Assembly: GCA_014706385.1 (NCBI GenBank)
Contig: JACGZH010000006.1
Coordinates: forward strand, 496,001-560,000
DNA length: 64,000 nucleotides
Source of the DNA: Phaffia rhodozyma
Lineage: Eukaryota; Basidiomycota; Tremellomycetes; Cystofilobasidiales; Mrakiaceae
Reading direction: 5' to 3'
The position numbers were made by a program, and so were the translations under genes. Every line of letters begins with the position of its first letter. The stretch's first letter is position 1. The notes under the pieces were generated by a model, which saw nothing but the letters and a program-made list of their open reading frames with translations, ran no database searches and had not been told where the DNA came from. Shown piece after piece: positions 10,364-22,609 of this stretch.

Positions 10364-13300
10364 ATGGATATCTCCACATCCCCACAGGCAGACGTAGACA
10401 TGTCTGTCGAGACTGTAGATGTGCCTGAGGAAACGATGATCCCATTGGACTCTGATCAAGGTGAACATGTCGAAGAAATCGATATGATAGGGACCGAAGA
10501 GGCCGACGAGTTTCTTGACGATCTCCTTAGCGATCCCATGGCAGATAGGACAGAAGTCAGCGAGACTGTGGCTGATGGGCTGGGATTCCTAAAAGAGGAG
10601 CAACCTGTAGAGACAGTACCAGAGATTGATTTTATATCGAGGGCTTCATCGCCTAAACCAGACTCCCTAGCCATCACCGGAAGCGTCATCGAAGACACGA
10701 CTCCTGTGCAATCATTGGGCCTAGCACCTCAATCTTCACCGGTTGGTGATGAACCGGCTGCTTTGACTCTTCCTATCGAGACTCTACCAACGGGTGATGG
10801 TATAGACCCCATCGAGGTGCATTCGCCTGACGGGTCTGGTACTAAAATAGCTGTGTTAGGTATGCTGAAACCCATCCATATCATCCGTTCTCTTTTGAAG
10901 TCACTGTCCTGATGGCTATTTTACTATCTTATACTTGTACACCCACAGACAATGGTCATCTCCCATCGTCAGAACAAGACGCTTCCTCACTGCCGCTGGC
11001 TGAACACAAACCAGGTTGGTTCGCTGTCCTAGTAAAATACCCACGTTACCAACATTACTCATACCATACCTCTTCCTCGTATCAGAGTCAACAGACGATG
11101 TTGAGAAATCAACCGAAGATACCACCCACAACGAACACGAACAAGAACAAGCGACCGAGGCTATTGATTTGCATCGCGAAGAAAACCCCGAGGATTATGG
11201 CTCTCCGCAGATCGTATTTCACTCCGAACACGAGATCGCCTCATCTGACATAGAGGATCATGACCCCAATGATGAAGAAGACGACGAAGAGGACGGATCT
11301 GAAAGCACCTTTTTCCCAACAATTATTAGTTACCAACCTCGCTCTAGCACACCCTCGTCAGCTCCTATCCTTATGAAAAGCTACTCCCTCTTCAATCCTA
11401 TCCCGTCTTCATCTTCTGACCATCAGGATGGAATTGAGGCTCTAGACACGCCTGCTCTACCAGTCCTGCTTTCATCCAATTCGAGTCTGTTCGAGGCTCC
11501 TTTACTGGAATTATTCGACGCTTTGAGAGAAGAGGCTGCATTCTCCACTGATGGGAGATTGCTGAGTATAGATGATGGAGGAGGGAACAATGAGTGGTTA
11601 CTTGCTCATGAGGACGAGAAAGTAGGAATCGTTATTGGAGAGGTCAGCTTTATCTCCTTTCTATCGGTTTCTTTTTACTATTCTTGATGAGTATCAACGC
11701 GTGCTGAACTATACTCGGATCCTCCCTCTATTAGGACAATGTCTGGGCTTCTCAGACATCCTTATCGGATCTCGCGAGGCTTCACTACGAGTGCTGTGAT
11801 CTTCCCCCTCCGTTACGACTGGTCCTTCGAGCGGGTCAGCCTAGGTTCATGCTTCGTTTTCAGAAGATCCAAGCTATCAGACAGGAGATGGTCAGTAGCT
11901 TACTCTTCTTCTAAAGTACGTTTTCCACATCTTGATCGGTAGTGGTTACTCATATCTTTTCCGCATACTGTATACACAGGACGAAGAGGAGATCAATAGT
12001 GAAGATCATGAAGATGATGACGGTGAGGAAGATGAGGATAACGTTATTGTCCTATCTGGTGATCACGATGAAATCGAGGGTGACGCAGATGAGACAGACG
12101 TGAATCTCCAACCCGATCCTGAAATTGAAGGTAAGCAATACGTGTTCTACTGATCCTCGAACAGAAGAGTACAACAACAAAAGATAACTATCTGACTGTC
12201 GTTTCTTACTTCTTCAGAAGACGAACTTGCGAGTGATCAAGATGAGGTGATCAAAGTTGAAATCGTAGGTGCAGGCGAAGACGAAGACGATCAAGATGAT
12301 GAAGGTGAGTGTCTTCATTCTCTGTCTCGAGTTTTCTGGCCTTATAGAATCAGATTCACACAAAAGCTTATTATCGTCTCGTTCAACACAGATCGCCTCG
12401 ATGACCATAACGACTCATCACCCAAAACTGAGAATGATCGATTCGCCACCCCTACATTGCTGAATGACGCAGAAGAGGAAGACGAGTGTACGTCTGCTTT
12501 AAATATTTCTTGTAATCAAATTACTCACCATCTTTGAACTTGTTTCTTTCGCCTTTGTGTCATTCGTTGTTTAATAGTGACTGCTACGGTTGGAGTCGGC
12601 ACAGGAGATGAATCCGGGATCGTTGAGGACACCAAGCTTATCATTACTGCGAATGCGGATATCGAGGTTCCTCTTTCAGCCGAGGTTGTCGAGACCTCTG
12701 ATGGAGATGTTGACGAAGCCGCAGCCGTTGACCAGACAGGTACTGAAGACGTTGTGCAGTATGAAACAGCTCTTGCAGAGGAACATGACCAAGAATCAGA
12801 GTTACCGGACGAGACGGAGGCTGAGAAAGATTTGGCGAGGAAAGTTGAGATGGAGGCAGCGTTGGCGACAGGTTCGGTAGATGCAGTCGAACAGATTCCT
12901 ATCCCTGAGGTGTTTGCTCATGCGCCGGAGGTCGAAGAAGAAGAGGACTCCGAGCTTCAAGAGCAGGAAGCAGAGAAGGAAAGTTTGTCGAACGTGCCTG
13001 AAATCATTGGTAATTTCTTTATTATCATCTTTTTCCTGATCGCAACCTTCGTCTCGGTTCAAGCGTTTATCTGATTATTTATCTCTCCTTTTCTTTTCTA
13101 GTTGAGCCTGAGACTGATGACTTTGTTGAAGGAGCCGCCATTGCCGAAGCTACAACACGCTTACAGCCTCCCACCGCACCTGTGTTAGAATCTCGAAATT
13201 CACTCACAACCGACACAGCGCTAAATGATCTTTATGCCGATTCACCTCTGCTCTCACCCGTGGCCGATACGACTCCGGTGACTGATCTAGACGGCATCGA

Positions 13301-13629
13301 TCATGAGCTGTCAGACGCATTAGAACGAGAGGGCTCAGACGCAGAAAGCGAGTTGTTGATCATAGAGTCTGAGCCAGGTGGGTATGATGAATTTGAAGAT
13401 GAGTTAGCAGAGGAGGGAGAAGATGAAGAGGTGGGGAAAAGAAGGTTTGATGAGGTCGGCGACAAAGAAGAATTTGACGAGGGTGCTAAGGAGGAATCTG
13501 AGGATACCTCAAGAGGTTCGTCTCTCGCTTTGCCTCTCCTCGTCTTCACTTCAGCAATTGACTAATGGTTTTGCCTTGAATTCATTTGTTCTTCTTCTCA
13601 AAGATCTTAAACGTTTACGATCGGATTGA
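10364..13629 (+). CDS. Large acidic protein of unknown function
   Basis: I do not recognise this protein. It starts MDISTSPQADVDMSVETVD at 10364 and ends KRLRSD with TGA at 13627-13629. About ten exons join in phase with GT-AG introns (first exon 10364-10859). Nearly all of it is low-complexity and acidic: long Asp/Glu runs, Ser/Thr/Pro stretches and no hydrophobic span. The only part that looks folded lies at about 11650-11890. It combines IVIGEDNVWASQTSLSDL, LHYECCDLPPPLRLVLRAGQ and PRFMLRFQKIQAIRQEM. This segment carries aromatics and hydrophobics and is flanked by disordered acid. Introns fall repeatedly just before or after acidic blocks, so alternative splicing would keep frame-compatible acidic segments. 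Nuclear or chromatin roles are common for such proteins, but nothing here proves that. Confidence 0.75.
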
Positions 13630-14841
13630 TCACTTCGAGTCATCTTGTTCTGAGCCAATCTGAATGTTTGATCCCTTCCACCGATTCAGCATTTAACTCG
13701 TGTATGCATAGCTTTCAGCAACCCTGGATAAATCTCTTCTCCGCCATTATTTCGATTGCTGTTGATCCGTCTCTATCAATCAATCAATCTCAACTACTAC
13801 TTCAAGAATCCCGCTCTTTTGTTCTCCCCGGCCCTTTTTGTTTTCTGTTGGTCTTTGTGTGTCTCGCCGCTGCTTGGAAAATCTCTTGTTATAAACAGGA
13901 GATGTGTTGAAGGTGTGATTGTGTGATCATCGACTCAAAACAGGTTAGTCCCTTTCGTCTCTTCTCTTCCTTCATCTCCGTCATCACCCGTTTTTTTTTG
14001 TGTGGTCCCGCCTGTGTATGATTGGGTTCCTTGTGTCTTTCTACCTCGTAACCTATCTTTTGCTCGACTCTGTCATCTGGTTCTCTGTTCCTTTTTTGCA
14101 TATAATCTGCTCTTTCGATTACATCAGTTTTGTCTACTCTGTTTCTACTCTTGTTACATCCTCTTATCTTCTCATTATCGGTTTATTCCTTCGGCCCTGG
14201 CACGAGAAAAGGGCCTATTCTACTTTTCTTCTTAATACATTCCATCTCGGCCTTCTTCCGTATTAGTTCGGTTTCTTCTAATTTCCTGCCTACCAATACC
14301 CATACTAACAACACACAAAACTGGAGTGGAGGAACGAAGGAGAATAGTCAGAGTTTGGGAACTTTTGAATTCCTATCCTTCTCGAGAGATGGATTAGGCC
14401 TCGTCTGTAGTTCTGACATATCCATGTGACCCTGGCCTGAAAACACGAGACATGATAAGGGGAGGGCTTGAAGAATGTCTGAACGTTCGCGGTTTTCAAT
14501 ATATATTCATATAAACAGAAACAAGGGAGAATAGGAATGAAAAGCTTGAAAGATCGTAAACGAGCCTGGTATAAGGGGGGGAGATAGAAAAGAAAAGTCC
14601 TAAGAAGACAGAGGCCTATGTAATATGTGTGATGGAAGTAGTGCTGAAGAATTGTTGATACAAATGGAAGGACAAGAACACGGATAGTATTTGACCAAAC
14701 AAAAAAAAGGAAGCCGAATATGTGAAGTGAATGAAAGGAAGATAAAGTAAAGGTCCTTGAGAGCGAAAAGCGATTGATCGGGCTCAAGATTGAGTAACAA
14801 AAGTATCGAACTTCAAAAAATCACGATATCTTGTGCATGGT
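13630..14841. other. Intergenic region between convergent genes
   Basis: About 1.2 kb between the 3' ends of the acidic-protein gene (+) and the phosphatase gene (-). The plus strand is T/C-rich to about 14300 and then becomes A/G-rich, consistent with two converging 3' UTRs. Short open frames occur but lack conserved sequence or sensible splice context. A TCAA tandem (about 13778-13790) is the only repeat noticed. Confidence 0.55.
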
Positions 14842-17800
14842 TTACGTTGAAGAAAGCTGACTGAGAGCGTAGATCTTGTGTATGGGTATTCGAGTACTAT
14901 CTTCCGAAGGAGGGGGGATCTTGGTGGATATCACTGTGTCCGGTCCTTCGTTTCCTTCTTCTCTGGTCTTCCCAATCGAAAAAGACCCCTCGGTCATCAA
15001 TCGTTTGGAATTCGTTGACGTCCCTGTAGAGGTTGTGTTCGTGAAAAGCGGACTGAGGATGATCGGCATGTCGACTGAGAACGCTCGTCGGTGAGCGTCC
15101 CGGCGCTGCCTAGGCGACTGATAATCTCCAAACCGAGTCTTGGGAGATGACGATGTGAGATCCGGTCCGGAAAGAGACGATAACATGCACGGTGCTGATA
15201 TTGATGTAGTGGTTGGTTTAGAGAAGACAAATGTAGAGAAAGGTTCAACCTCCGGATCCGAACATGAGGAGGCCAAAGGTGCTGAAGAAAGTGGATCAAT
15301 TGAGTCAATAGGTAAGAGAACGGGACAAGGCCTGCCGATATTGGAATTGAAATCAGATTCAGCCAGGGTCTCCGGATTAGAAAGTTGGTTTGACGAAGAA
15401 GAGGGAGTATCAGATGATTGTAGATTTCCAGAGGATAGATCCAAGGCTGGCGTTGATGACGGCGATGAAGAAGACTTTAACGCCTTCGGCGCTATGGAAT
15501 GCGATCCGACTACTTGGCTCGAAGTTGAGACGATCGAAACATCCGGATTAGACGGAAGAGGTGTTGGAAGCACTTGGGATGAGAGCCCCATTGGCTCATT
15601 GTTTACTCTCAGGGTCGAAGCCGATAGTTCTGAGTATGTTGTCTCGAATGTAGTTGACAGCCCTGGAGATGAAGGGAGAGTATCAAGGGATGGTAAGAAC
15701 GGCAACGTGAAAGATTTTTTTCGAAGTCCTCGTCTAGCAGAAAAACTAGACTGAGGCCCATTGATTATAGCGTGCTGAAGAGAGGAGGGGGATGGCGATG
15801 TTGGCGAAAGTTGAGGCTCGAATTGAGAAGGGTCTGTATCTGAAGAAGAGGATGGTGATATCGACGATAAGGCCGGTGTGTTGTTTGCGCCCAACTCATA
15901 TCCCATCGCCAGTCCATCCTGACCCTCATCCTCCTCAGTCATAACCACGCTAGCCATACTACTCCGACTGACTCTTTTTCTGACCTTCACAGGCTCTGTC
16001 AGGAGAATATCCGGGTTGTTTGGAGAAGAAACAGAACTCGATTGAACTAAAACGGATTGTGTCTGAGTATCCGTCCCGGATGATGAATGAGGACGAGGCT
16101 TTGACGGTGACTCTCGAATCCGTTGTCGTTCTTCCATTTGGCGATCCATCTGCTCAGCTTCCTCCTGAGCCTCGAGCGCTGCCCGACGGCGAGACCAGTC
16201 CTCTTCGGATTCTACAGACTCATCTGCAAATCCCCGCTCCGTATTGAATGTAGAAGACATACGATGCGGAAGATGGGAAGTAGCCGCGGCCAGATATCGT
16301 TCCCATTCCAAGAGCTGGTAGATCAGTCTGTGTATTTAGAATGATTAGTCTATGAGTGTATCTCTATAAAAACATAGATTATAGAACCCGAAAGAGCCAA
16401 GGTCAAGAGAACGAACGAAACGTTGGGTCCTATCCAAGGACTTTTCTCCTTGACAAACTCGTACGCATCGTGCATTCCCCTGATGTCTCCCAGAAGATGT
16501 GGCATCTCTCCTTTTGCAGCCATTTGCATAATGACTGCAATCACCAATGTCGCCGACCTCGATACTCCACATTGACAACTGATAATGAGCATGGAGATGT
16601 TGTTCACGCGTCAGACGACTCTTCAGCCTCCCCACTTACTTTATCAAAAACAAGAGAGGAGAGGAAGAACTCACTGAACCAGTACTCCGACGCCTCCTGC
16701 CAGGCCTTCGGCTATCCAGTCCCCACTTCTGATCAAGCCAGCTCCTCCTCGTCCTCTACCTAATCCTGCTCCTGATACAAGATCGGCCTGACCGTGACTC
16801 CACGGAAGATGGAGGTAATCCAATGTCTTCTTGTTCGGGAGGACGTATGTTTTTTCGGTGATTGTGAGTCCATCGGCTGTCTGTGAAATGGTTGTTGACG
16901 TGGGAGAGGTGACCGATCTAAAGGATATTGGGTCTTTCAGATTAGGTGTTGAAACCGTGTTCCTCCGAAGAGGCCGCTCCGGCAAGATTGATTGTCGATC
17001 CGATGAGTTTGCCGGCCCACCCACATGTTCATCCGTCTTTTGAGCGCCTTCATCCGAAACCTCATCCAAGACGTCTTTCAACTCTTTAGCAACGTTCACG
17101 ACTCTGCCTACTTTCCACCGTTCAGTCAGACTCCTCCAATCTCGAACGTTCTCCTCACAACCGATGAATAGTCCTGGGATGATCTCGATCGGGCCATCTT
17201 GATAAGGTTGCTTTCCCGAATCGATACCTCCTCCTAACATATCTGTTGGATCGCGTTCTGAGGAAGGTAAGAGACCCATCACGCTAGGCGTCTTCCTACT
17301 AGATCCTGTCAAGCGTGTCTGCTGCATTTCAAACTGAGACTGGGTGTGTGAAACTGAGGATGGTGTAGCCGGGATGGAAGTCAACAAAGCTGGTCTGGTT
17401 CGTTTAGGTAGAGATGATCCAGTGGAAGCCATTATTGGCGTAGCTGGAGGAAGTCCATTTGAGTTTGATGAGCCGGCTAGGGACATGTTCAACCCGATAG
17501 ATACACTAAGTCCTTTTGCATTCCGTTTGGCGCGACCTGGAGGATAATGGAACACCGGAGGGGGCGCTGCCCATCCTTGAGACGGATGTAGAGACGCAGT
17601 CGAAGCATTCCGAAGATTGGGTGCTGAAGGAGAAGGGTGAAGCTGTCGGTTGGGTGAGGTAGACAGCGAGGAAAGGTCAAGCGTCAAAGGAGCGGGTCGG
17701 TTCTGGGTCGTCGAAGATTCGATGTCGACTGGTTCAAAGGGACTTTCTATCCGACTTGGATAGGAAATTGTAGTTGATGAGTAAGGTGATATCGTTTGAC

Positions 17801-18310
17801 CCTCTGACAACAGTTCGCTCTCCGACGCAATCTCTGAATCCAAGCTCCGAACGCTTTCTCCGTATTCATTAACGCTAGAATCGCTCCTGATGGATAGATT
17901 GGACGACAATCGGAGTCTCGAGAAGTTGGGTATCATAGGCAGAACCAGTGGTTCCGGATCTGAAGCTGCGTCTGAAAAAGACCGCCAGTTCCATACCCAA
18001 GAGATGAAACGTTTAGCGTTCAGAAACATACATAGAATGATATAGCTCGAACGGATCCGAATTGGAACACACCTGGTTGAGAGCTAGCACGACTCTTATG
18101 GCTGTCTTCAGATAGACTGCCTGTTTGACGATCCACATCTCCGGCACACGATCTCCGTAACCCTCTTGCTTGTTCCGTACACAGTTCACGCATCCCGTTC
18201 GTCTTATCAATACTATCCTCGGTATGTACAGCAACGGCGTCACGATCGAGCCTTGGCCTGTCTTCAGCGACCGGCGGATCCGGCACATGATCGATTCTAT
18301 CCGAAGCCAT
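14842..18310 (-). CDS. Dual-specificity protein phosphatase, MAP-kinase-phosphatase-like
   Basis: Likely dephosphorylates a MAP kinase. Four exons (18310-18073, 17971-16675, 16578-16417, 16327-14842) join in phase to 1060 residues, far longer than the 150-residue catalytic core. The core opens with IEIIPGLFIGCEENVRDW and VGRVVNVAKE. It continues with LDYLHLPWSHGQADLV (general-acid loop region) and contains the active-site loop HCQCGVSRSATL (Cys nucleophile and Arg of HCx5R). The His codon is split CA|T by the intron at 16674-16579. The core closes with AYEFVKEKSPWIGPN and SLIYQLLEWERYL. About 400 residues before it and about 500 after it are Ser/Pro-rich and disordered, probable docking and phosphorylation regions. 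An in-frame ATG at 18394 would extend the N terminus; I chose 18310. The relation to yeast Msg5 or fission-yeast Pmp1 is plausible but not proven. Confidence 0.88.
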
Positions 18311-19208
18311 CGAGTATGTATTTGTATGTTCGTTGGTTTGCAGATCTAGATCTATCAGAGAGCAAGCAGAGGAAGAGAGTGAGAGTGCATGCAAAGGACA
18401 AAGATGATTGCAAGGTAAGCTAAACGAGACAAAAGGGTTGGCCGGTTAGGGTTAGACGTGTCTACGGTTAGGGTTAGAGGCTCGGCGAAGAGCGAAGAGC
18501 GAAAGCACGGCGGGGGCGATCATGGTACTGGTCATGGTGGTGTCGGTCGAAGGAACTTGGCGGGAGTGAGAGGTGATCTGGGAGAGGAAGAGGGGGGGGT
18601 GAGGATGAGGAAGAGACAGGAGAAAGAGGAGCCGGAGCTGTATGCAGAAACATGCTTGCTCTGCCATTCACCACTCTTCTCCTACAAGGCGCTCCTCTCG
18701 TCTTCTGTTTCGACAGTCGTCTTTCGGCCGAAATACTCCCCTATGAAGCATCTTACCACGCTCAGTTAGCCATCTCAGTTCTTTTCTATGTCCAACTAGC
18801 CATCGGAGTGCTTAAGTAACTTGTTGATTTGATTTAGGTTTCGATTAAGGATGGGCAAGTCACTCAAAGGTATTTGAAGAATTCGAGGCTCGATCGGCAG
18901 CCAAGGAAGGTAACTGGTGAGCTATCTAGCATTCGTAGTCATTTGTAGCCATCATAACGGCCTGCGTAGCCATCGAGGAAAGATCGTACACAGATACACC
19001 ACTGGTTGCCAGGCGATTAAGGTGTAAGATAACAAGAGAGAATAATCGAACAAGGGCGTATAGAGAGACAAAAGAAGAAGGCGTTTGGCAAAGAGGAGAA
19101 GGGCAAGAAGAATTCGAAAAATAGGAAACAATAGTAACAATAAAAGAAGAAGAAAAAAAAGGTATAGAACGAAGTATGCATATGAAATATGAGATCCCAA
19201 CCATCAAA
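18311..19208. other. Upstream region of the phosphatase gene / downstream of SRC1
   Basis: About 900 bp between two minus-strand genes. The left part, next to the phosphatase start, holds the telomere-like repeats annotated separately and a G-rich purine stretch (about 18580-18640). The right part (18800-19208) is the probable 3' UTR of SRC1 and is A/G-rich. No convincing coding exon was found. Confidence 0.55.
18443..18478. promoter_or_regulatory. Paired telomere-like repeats, candidate TTAGGG-factor sites
   Basis: The 14-base string CGGTTAGGGTTAGA occurs twice, at 18443-18456 and 18465-18478, in the same orientation and 22 bp apart start to start. Each holds TTAGGGTTAG, and read on the minus strand TAACCCTAA. 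The pair lies 133-168 bp upstream of the phosphatase ATG, a promoter position. In yeasts the Myb-type factor Tbf1 binds such sequence in promoters; a similar role here is inference. The spacing of about two helical turns would put both sites on one DNA face. Confidence 0.6.
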
Positions 19209-22200
19209 TCAATCTCGATGACCCGGAACCCTGCGCATCAGCCCCGTTTTGTGCTGAAATAAGAAAGAGCAAGGATACAAGAACGCTAGTTAGAAGGCAA
19301 GGCGCTAACCAATCCGACCCATTGCCATACCCTCCAAACCTCGCCATTGACCTCGTCCTCTCCCGCCCGGACGTTTGCGTTGCCCTCAACGACCTTCTCG
19401 ACCTTCGCCCATAATCTTTGTCGACCAGCCGCGGAAGGTTCGGAAGCAAGGATGCCATCTCTCAGATGGGCAACAGGGATCGTCACTTGGGGAGCTTGAG
19501 CGGGATCGACGTAATGCATTCTCTCCTGTGCGTATTTTACGTCGAGGAATGAACGTCAGAGATAGGCCGAAAAGACAGTAAATCCAGAAAAGAGTGAACG
19601 ACGGACCTGCTCTCGGAGTTTGGCTAACACAACCTGAACCAGCTCCTTTACCCGCTGGTTCTCTTGAGAGGACGTTTTTAGCTGAGACCGGGCATAGGCG
19701 ATAGCGGCCAACATGGCGGCCGCACCTTTACATAGCATTCTCAACCGAATCTCAGTCCAAAATATTCTCTGCTGAAACTCAGGAGGAAGACAAAGAAGAA
19801 ACGGCAAGATCTCACCTCCGAGCTGACTCTTCCACGCGTCAAGCTTGTCCTTGGCGCTTAGCTTTGCCCGACACGATAAGGTCATCTCAGATCGAACAGC
19901 TCCAATCCGACGGTTTCCTCTTTAGATTGAGCAAGCACAATGAAAGTTAGATCAACAAATAAATAAGGAAAAAACAAACAAACAAGGAAGGAAACAAGAG
20001 GGACAAACTCGGTATCAGTCTCCGCGACAGCATCATTATGCGCCAACAGATCACTCAACGCAGCATCGAAGATCTCGAAGAACTGCTCCGGGGTAAAAGA
20101 GGGCTGTAGATACATAGTGATGGAGGGGACAAAAGGATCAGTACAACTTGGATTTTCTTCAGGTAAGAGAGTTGTTCTCGAGAAAACACAGAGCGACGCA
20201 CGTCTCGTCTGTTCAGGAATCTATCCCTCAACACATTCTCTGGGTGCCCATACAACAGAACTTCGCCCTCGCCAGCCCTGCCGGTCTCGCACAAGAACAC
20301 TCCCTTCTCCTTGGCCAACTCTGCCTCGAGCGCCCTGGCCAAAAATCCAACGTGCCGTCTCTTGAGAGTATCTGGCACACACCTCGCGGGAAATGCTACG
20401 CTACCTAGACCTGGAAGTCCGTTGAAGACAGAGCCAAATGATTCGAGCCCGGACGACTTCAACAGATACTCTTTATCACACTCAACAATCGTGCCCTCGG
20501 CACAGACGGCGTGGGCCGGGCAAGGAGTACACTCCGTCGGCCGGGGGACGAAAGGGAGAAGGGGTAGGGCGGAAGCGTCACAGCCTTCTGGAGATCCAAA
20601 GTCGTCGCCGTCGGTGATAGTTCGTCGGACACAGTCCCTGGCAGCGGCGATCGCTTGATGCCGAGTTTGGAGCACGCGGTTGGTGGTCGATGAGGTATCG
20701 CAGTAGCCGATTAATGAGGACTCGGATGTCCATTGAAAAAGGTAGACGACCATCGTGAGAAGAACAGCGAGAGAGGACATTGTGGTCACCGGTCGAGCTC
20801 CAACAAGGGAGGAGGACGGAGAGCGTTTGACAAGGGACTGATGGGACAATTCCGAATCAGGACTATCTTCCTTTTTGACAAGAGCTTTGTAGTCGGATAG
20901 TTCTGTCGACGAAGAAGGGCTCGTCGGTGAGGCGGGGATTATAGAAGACAACTTCCGGGCGATCAATTGATTCTGGGCAACAAAACCTGCGTTCGAGTTC
21001 TCCATTTGACGTTCCTCCTCTGTCTTGATCTCTTCTTCCTTCCGTTCGATGATGTACGTGTCTTCTTCTTCTTCTTCCTTCTTGTCCTTTGATCTGGACT
21101 TTCTCGGAGTAGCAACAGGTGCGTTTGAATCTCTCCATTCTTTTACCGGTCGCTGGAGGGTATCCATAGTGGGCATGAAACTAGAGGCGACCAAGTTGGC
21201 AGGAAGAGACTGACGAGCTTTCGCCCGAGTTCGCGTCGTGGCTTTAGGGGCTACCTCAGCCAGAGTGATTTCGTCAGCAACAGGTTTGACGTGATGGTCT
21301 TCAAACGAAGTAGGTTCTACAAGCGACCGTGAGCTAGGAGGCATTTCCGATTTTCGTCTTCTCGCAGGCGCAGTGACAGAGGATACACCCAGGGAGGACT
21401 ATTACGTAAGATGAACAAGGAGGTATATAAATGTGAGCTAGCTAGACGTGCGTACAACCTAAGAGTATTTGATCCCTGTAGACAACCAATGGATAAGAAC
21501 AGTGGGAAAGGACCAACCTTGCGCCTGACCTTCTTTTCTCTAGGTTTTCCTTCTGGTGAGGAATTTCCACTCTGGAAAGCATTGTAGTCTGAGAATCCGC
21601 TCTCCTCCAATTCATCCGCATAAGGCGCGAACGCAACGGATGGTTTGGGAGCGGGCAGGACATCTTCTGGCTCGCTATCTTCAGCCACATGGTCAGAAAT
21701 TCTGGAAGCTGATCGAGAAGAGGTGATCTCTTCAACAGTTGAGGAAGCAGGAAGAATAGATGATCGCCGGGAAGCTCGTCGGTTTTTTGATGCAGGCTGA
21801 GAAAGCAGACGGATAGATAGAACAAACGGCCAAAACAAGTTAGCGTTGAGCCTGGATGATAACTGATCTTGATAGCACTCTCTGGAAGGGGCTCCAAATC
21901 ACCACTAACCGTTGCTTTTCTGGGCTCGTCATCAATGTCGACTTCGTCGGATACTGGAGCAGTTGGGGCGACCGACTTTCGAGGTCGTCCTCGTTTTTTC
22001 TTAATTCATTCAAAACCCAAAAGCCATTCGAGTCTCAACCAACACTCACCACCTCAAAGATGAATCACGTGAAAGGAGAGAGGAAGAGATACTCACGACT
22101 GTTTCTTCCTTCAGATCTGGGCTGGACGGCTCGGCTTCAGGTCCGAGCTATCAAAACAAGGATATATGATCAGAATCCGATGGGGTCTCGAGATATAGAA

Positions 22201-22609
22201 CCAAGATCTAAGGAAATTTATACTTACTGTAGGTTGAGAGTCGGTAGAGGCGATGGATGGAGTCTCCATATCGATAATCCCCCGACGGGAACCCTTCACG
22301 GGCTGCTGGGCCTCGTGCAGAAGGCTCTTCCGCTGTGAGAGTATGTATGTCTGGAAGGCATTGACCAGATCTTGCTTCCGGACCGAAGAAGGGAATGACC
22401 GATCGTGCTGCAACAGGATTGATCTGTGTGAATGGATGAAGGATTGTTGAAACGCAAAAGAGCGTATAGAACGGTTTAGAGATCAGAAACGGCAGAATCT
22501 ATATGATGAGCTGTCTTTGTTGTTTTGTGTCTTACCGTAGTTGAGCGACCTTGAGGCTAGCTGGATCGAACCCTTCCGCGAGATACACCTGAGGTTCTGG
22601 GACCGACAT
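19209..22609 (-). CDS. SRC1: Inner nuclear membrane protein Src1/Heh (Man1-type)
   Basis: Integral inner-nuclear-membrane protein that anchors chromatin and helps nuclear-pore and envelope maintenance. It starts MSVPEPQVYLAEGFDPASLK at 22609. The N-terminal HeH/LEM-like helix-extended-loop-helix runs VAQLRSILLQHDRSFP to DLVNAFQTYI and spans an intron (first exon 22609-22536). A long basic and Ser-rich linker includes AT-hook-like RGRPRK and nuclear-localisation-like clusters. One clear membrane span lies near 20740 (SSLAVLLTMVVYLFQW). The lumenal part begins RHQAIAAARDCV and has paired Cys (CTPCPAHAVC), followed by the Man1-Src1 C-terminal (MSC) winged-helix region to about 19320. The final exon after the intron at about 19310 gives a short basic tail ending at TGA 19209-19211. 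That last join is the least certain. Family assignment is strong. Confidence 0.9.
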
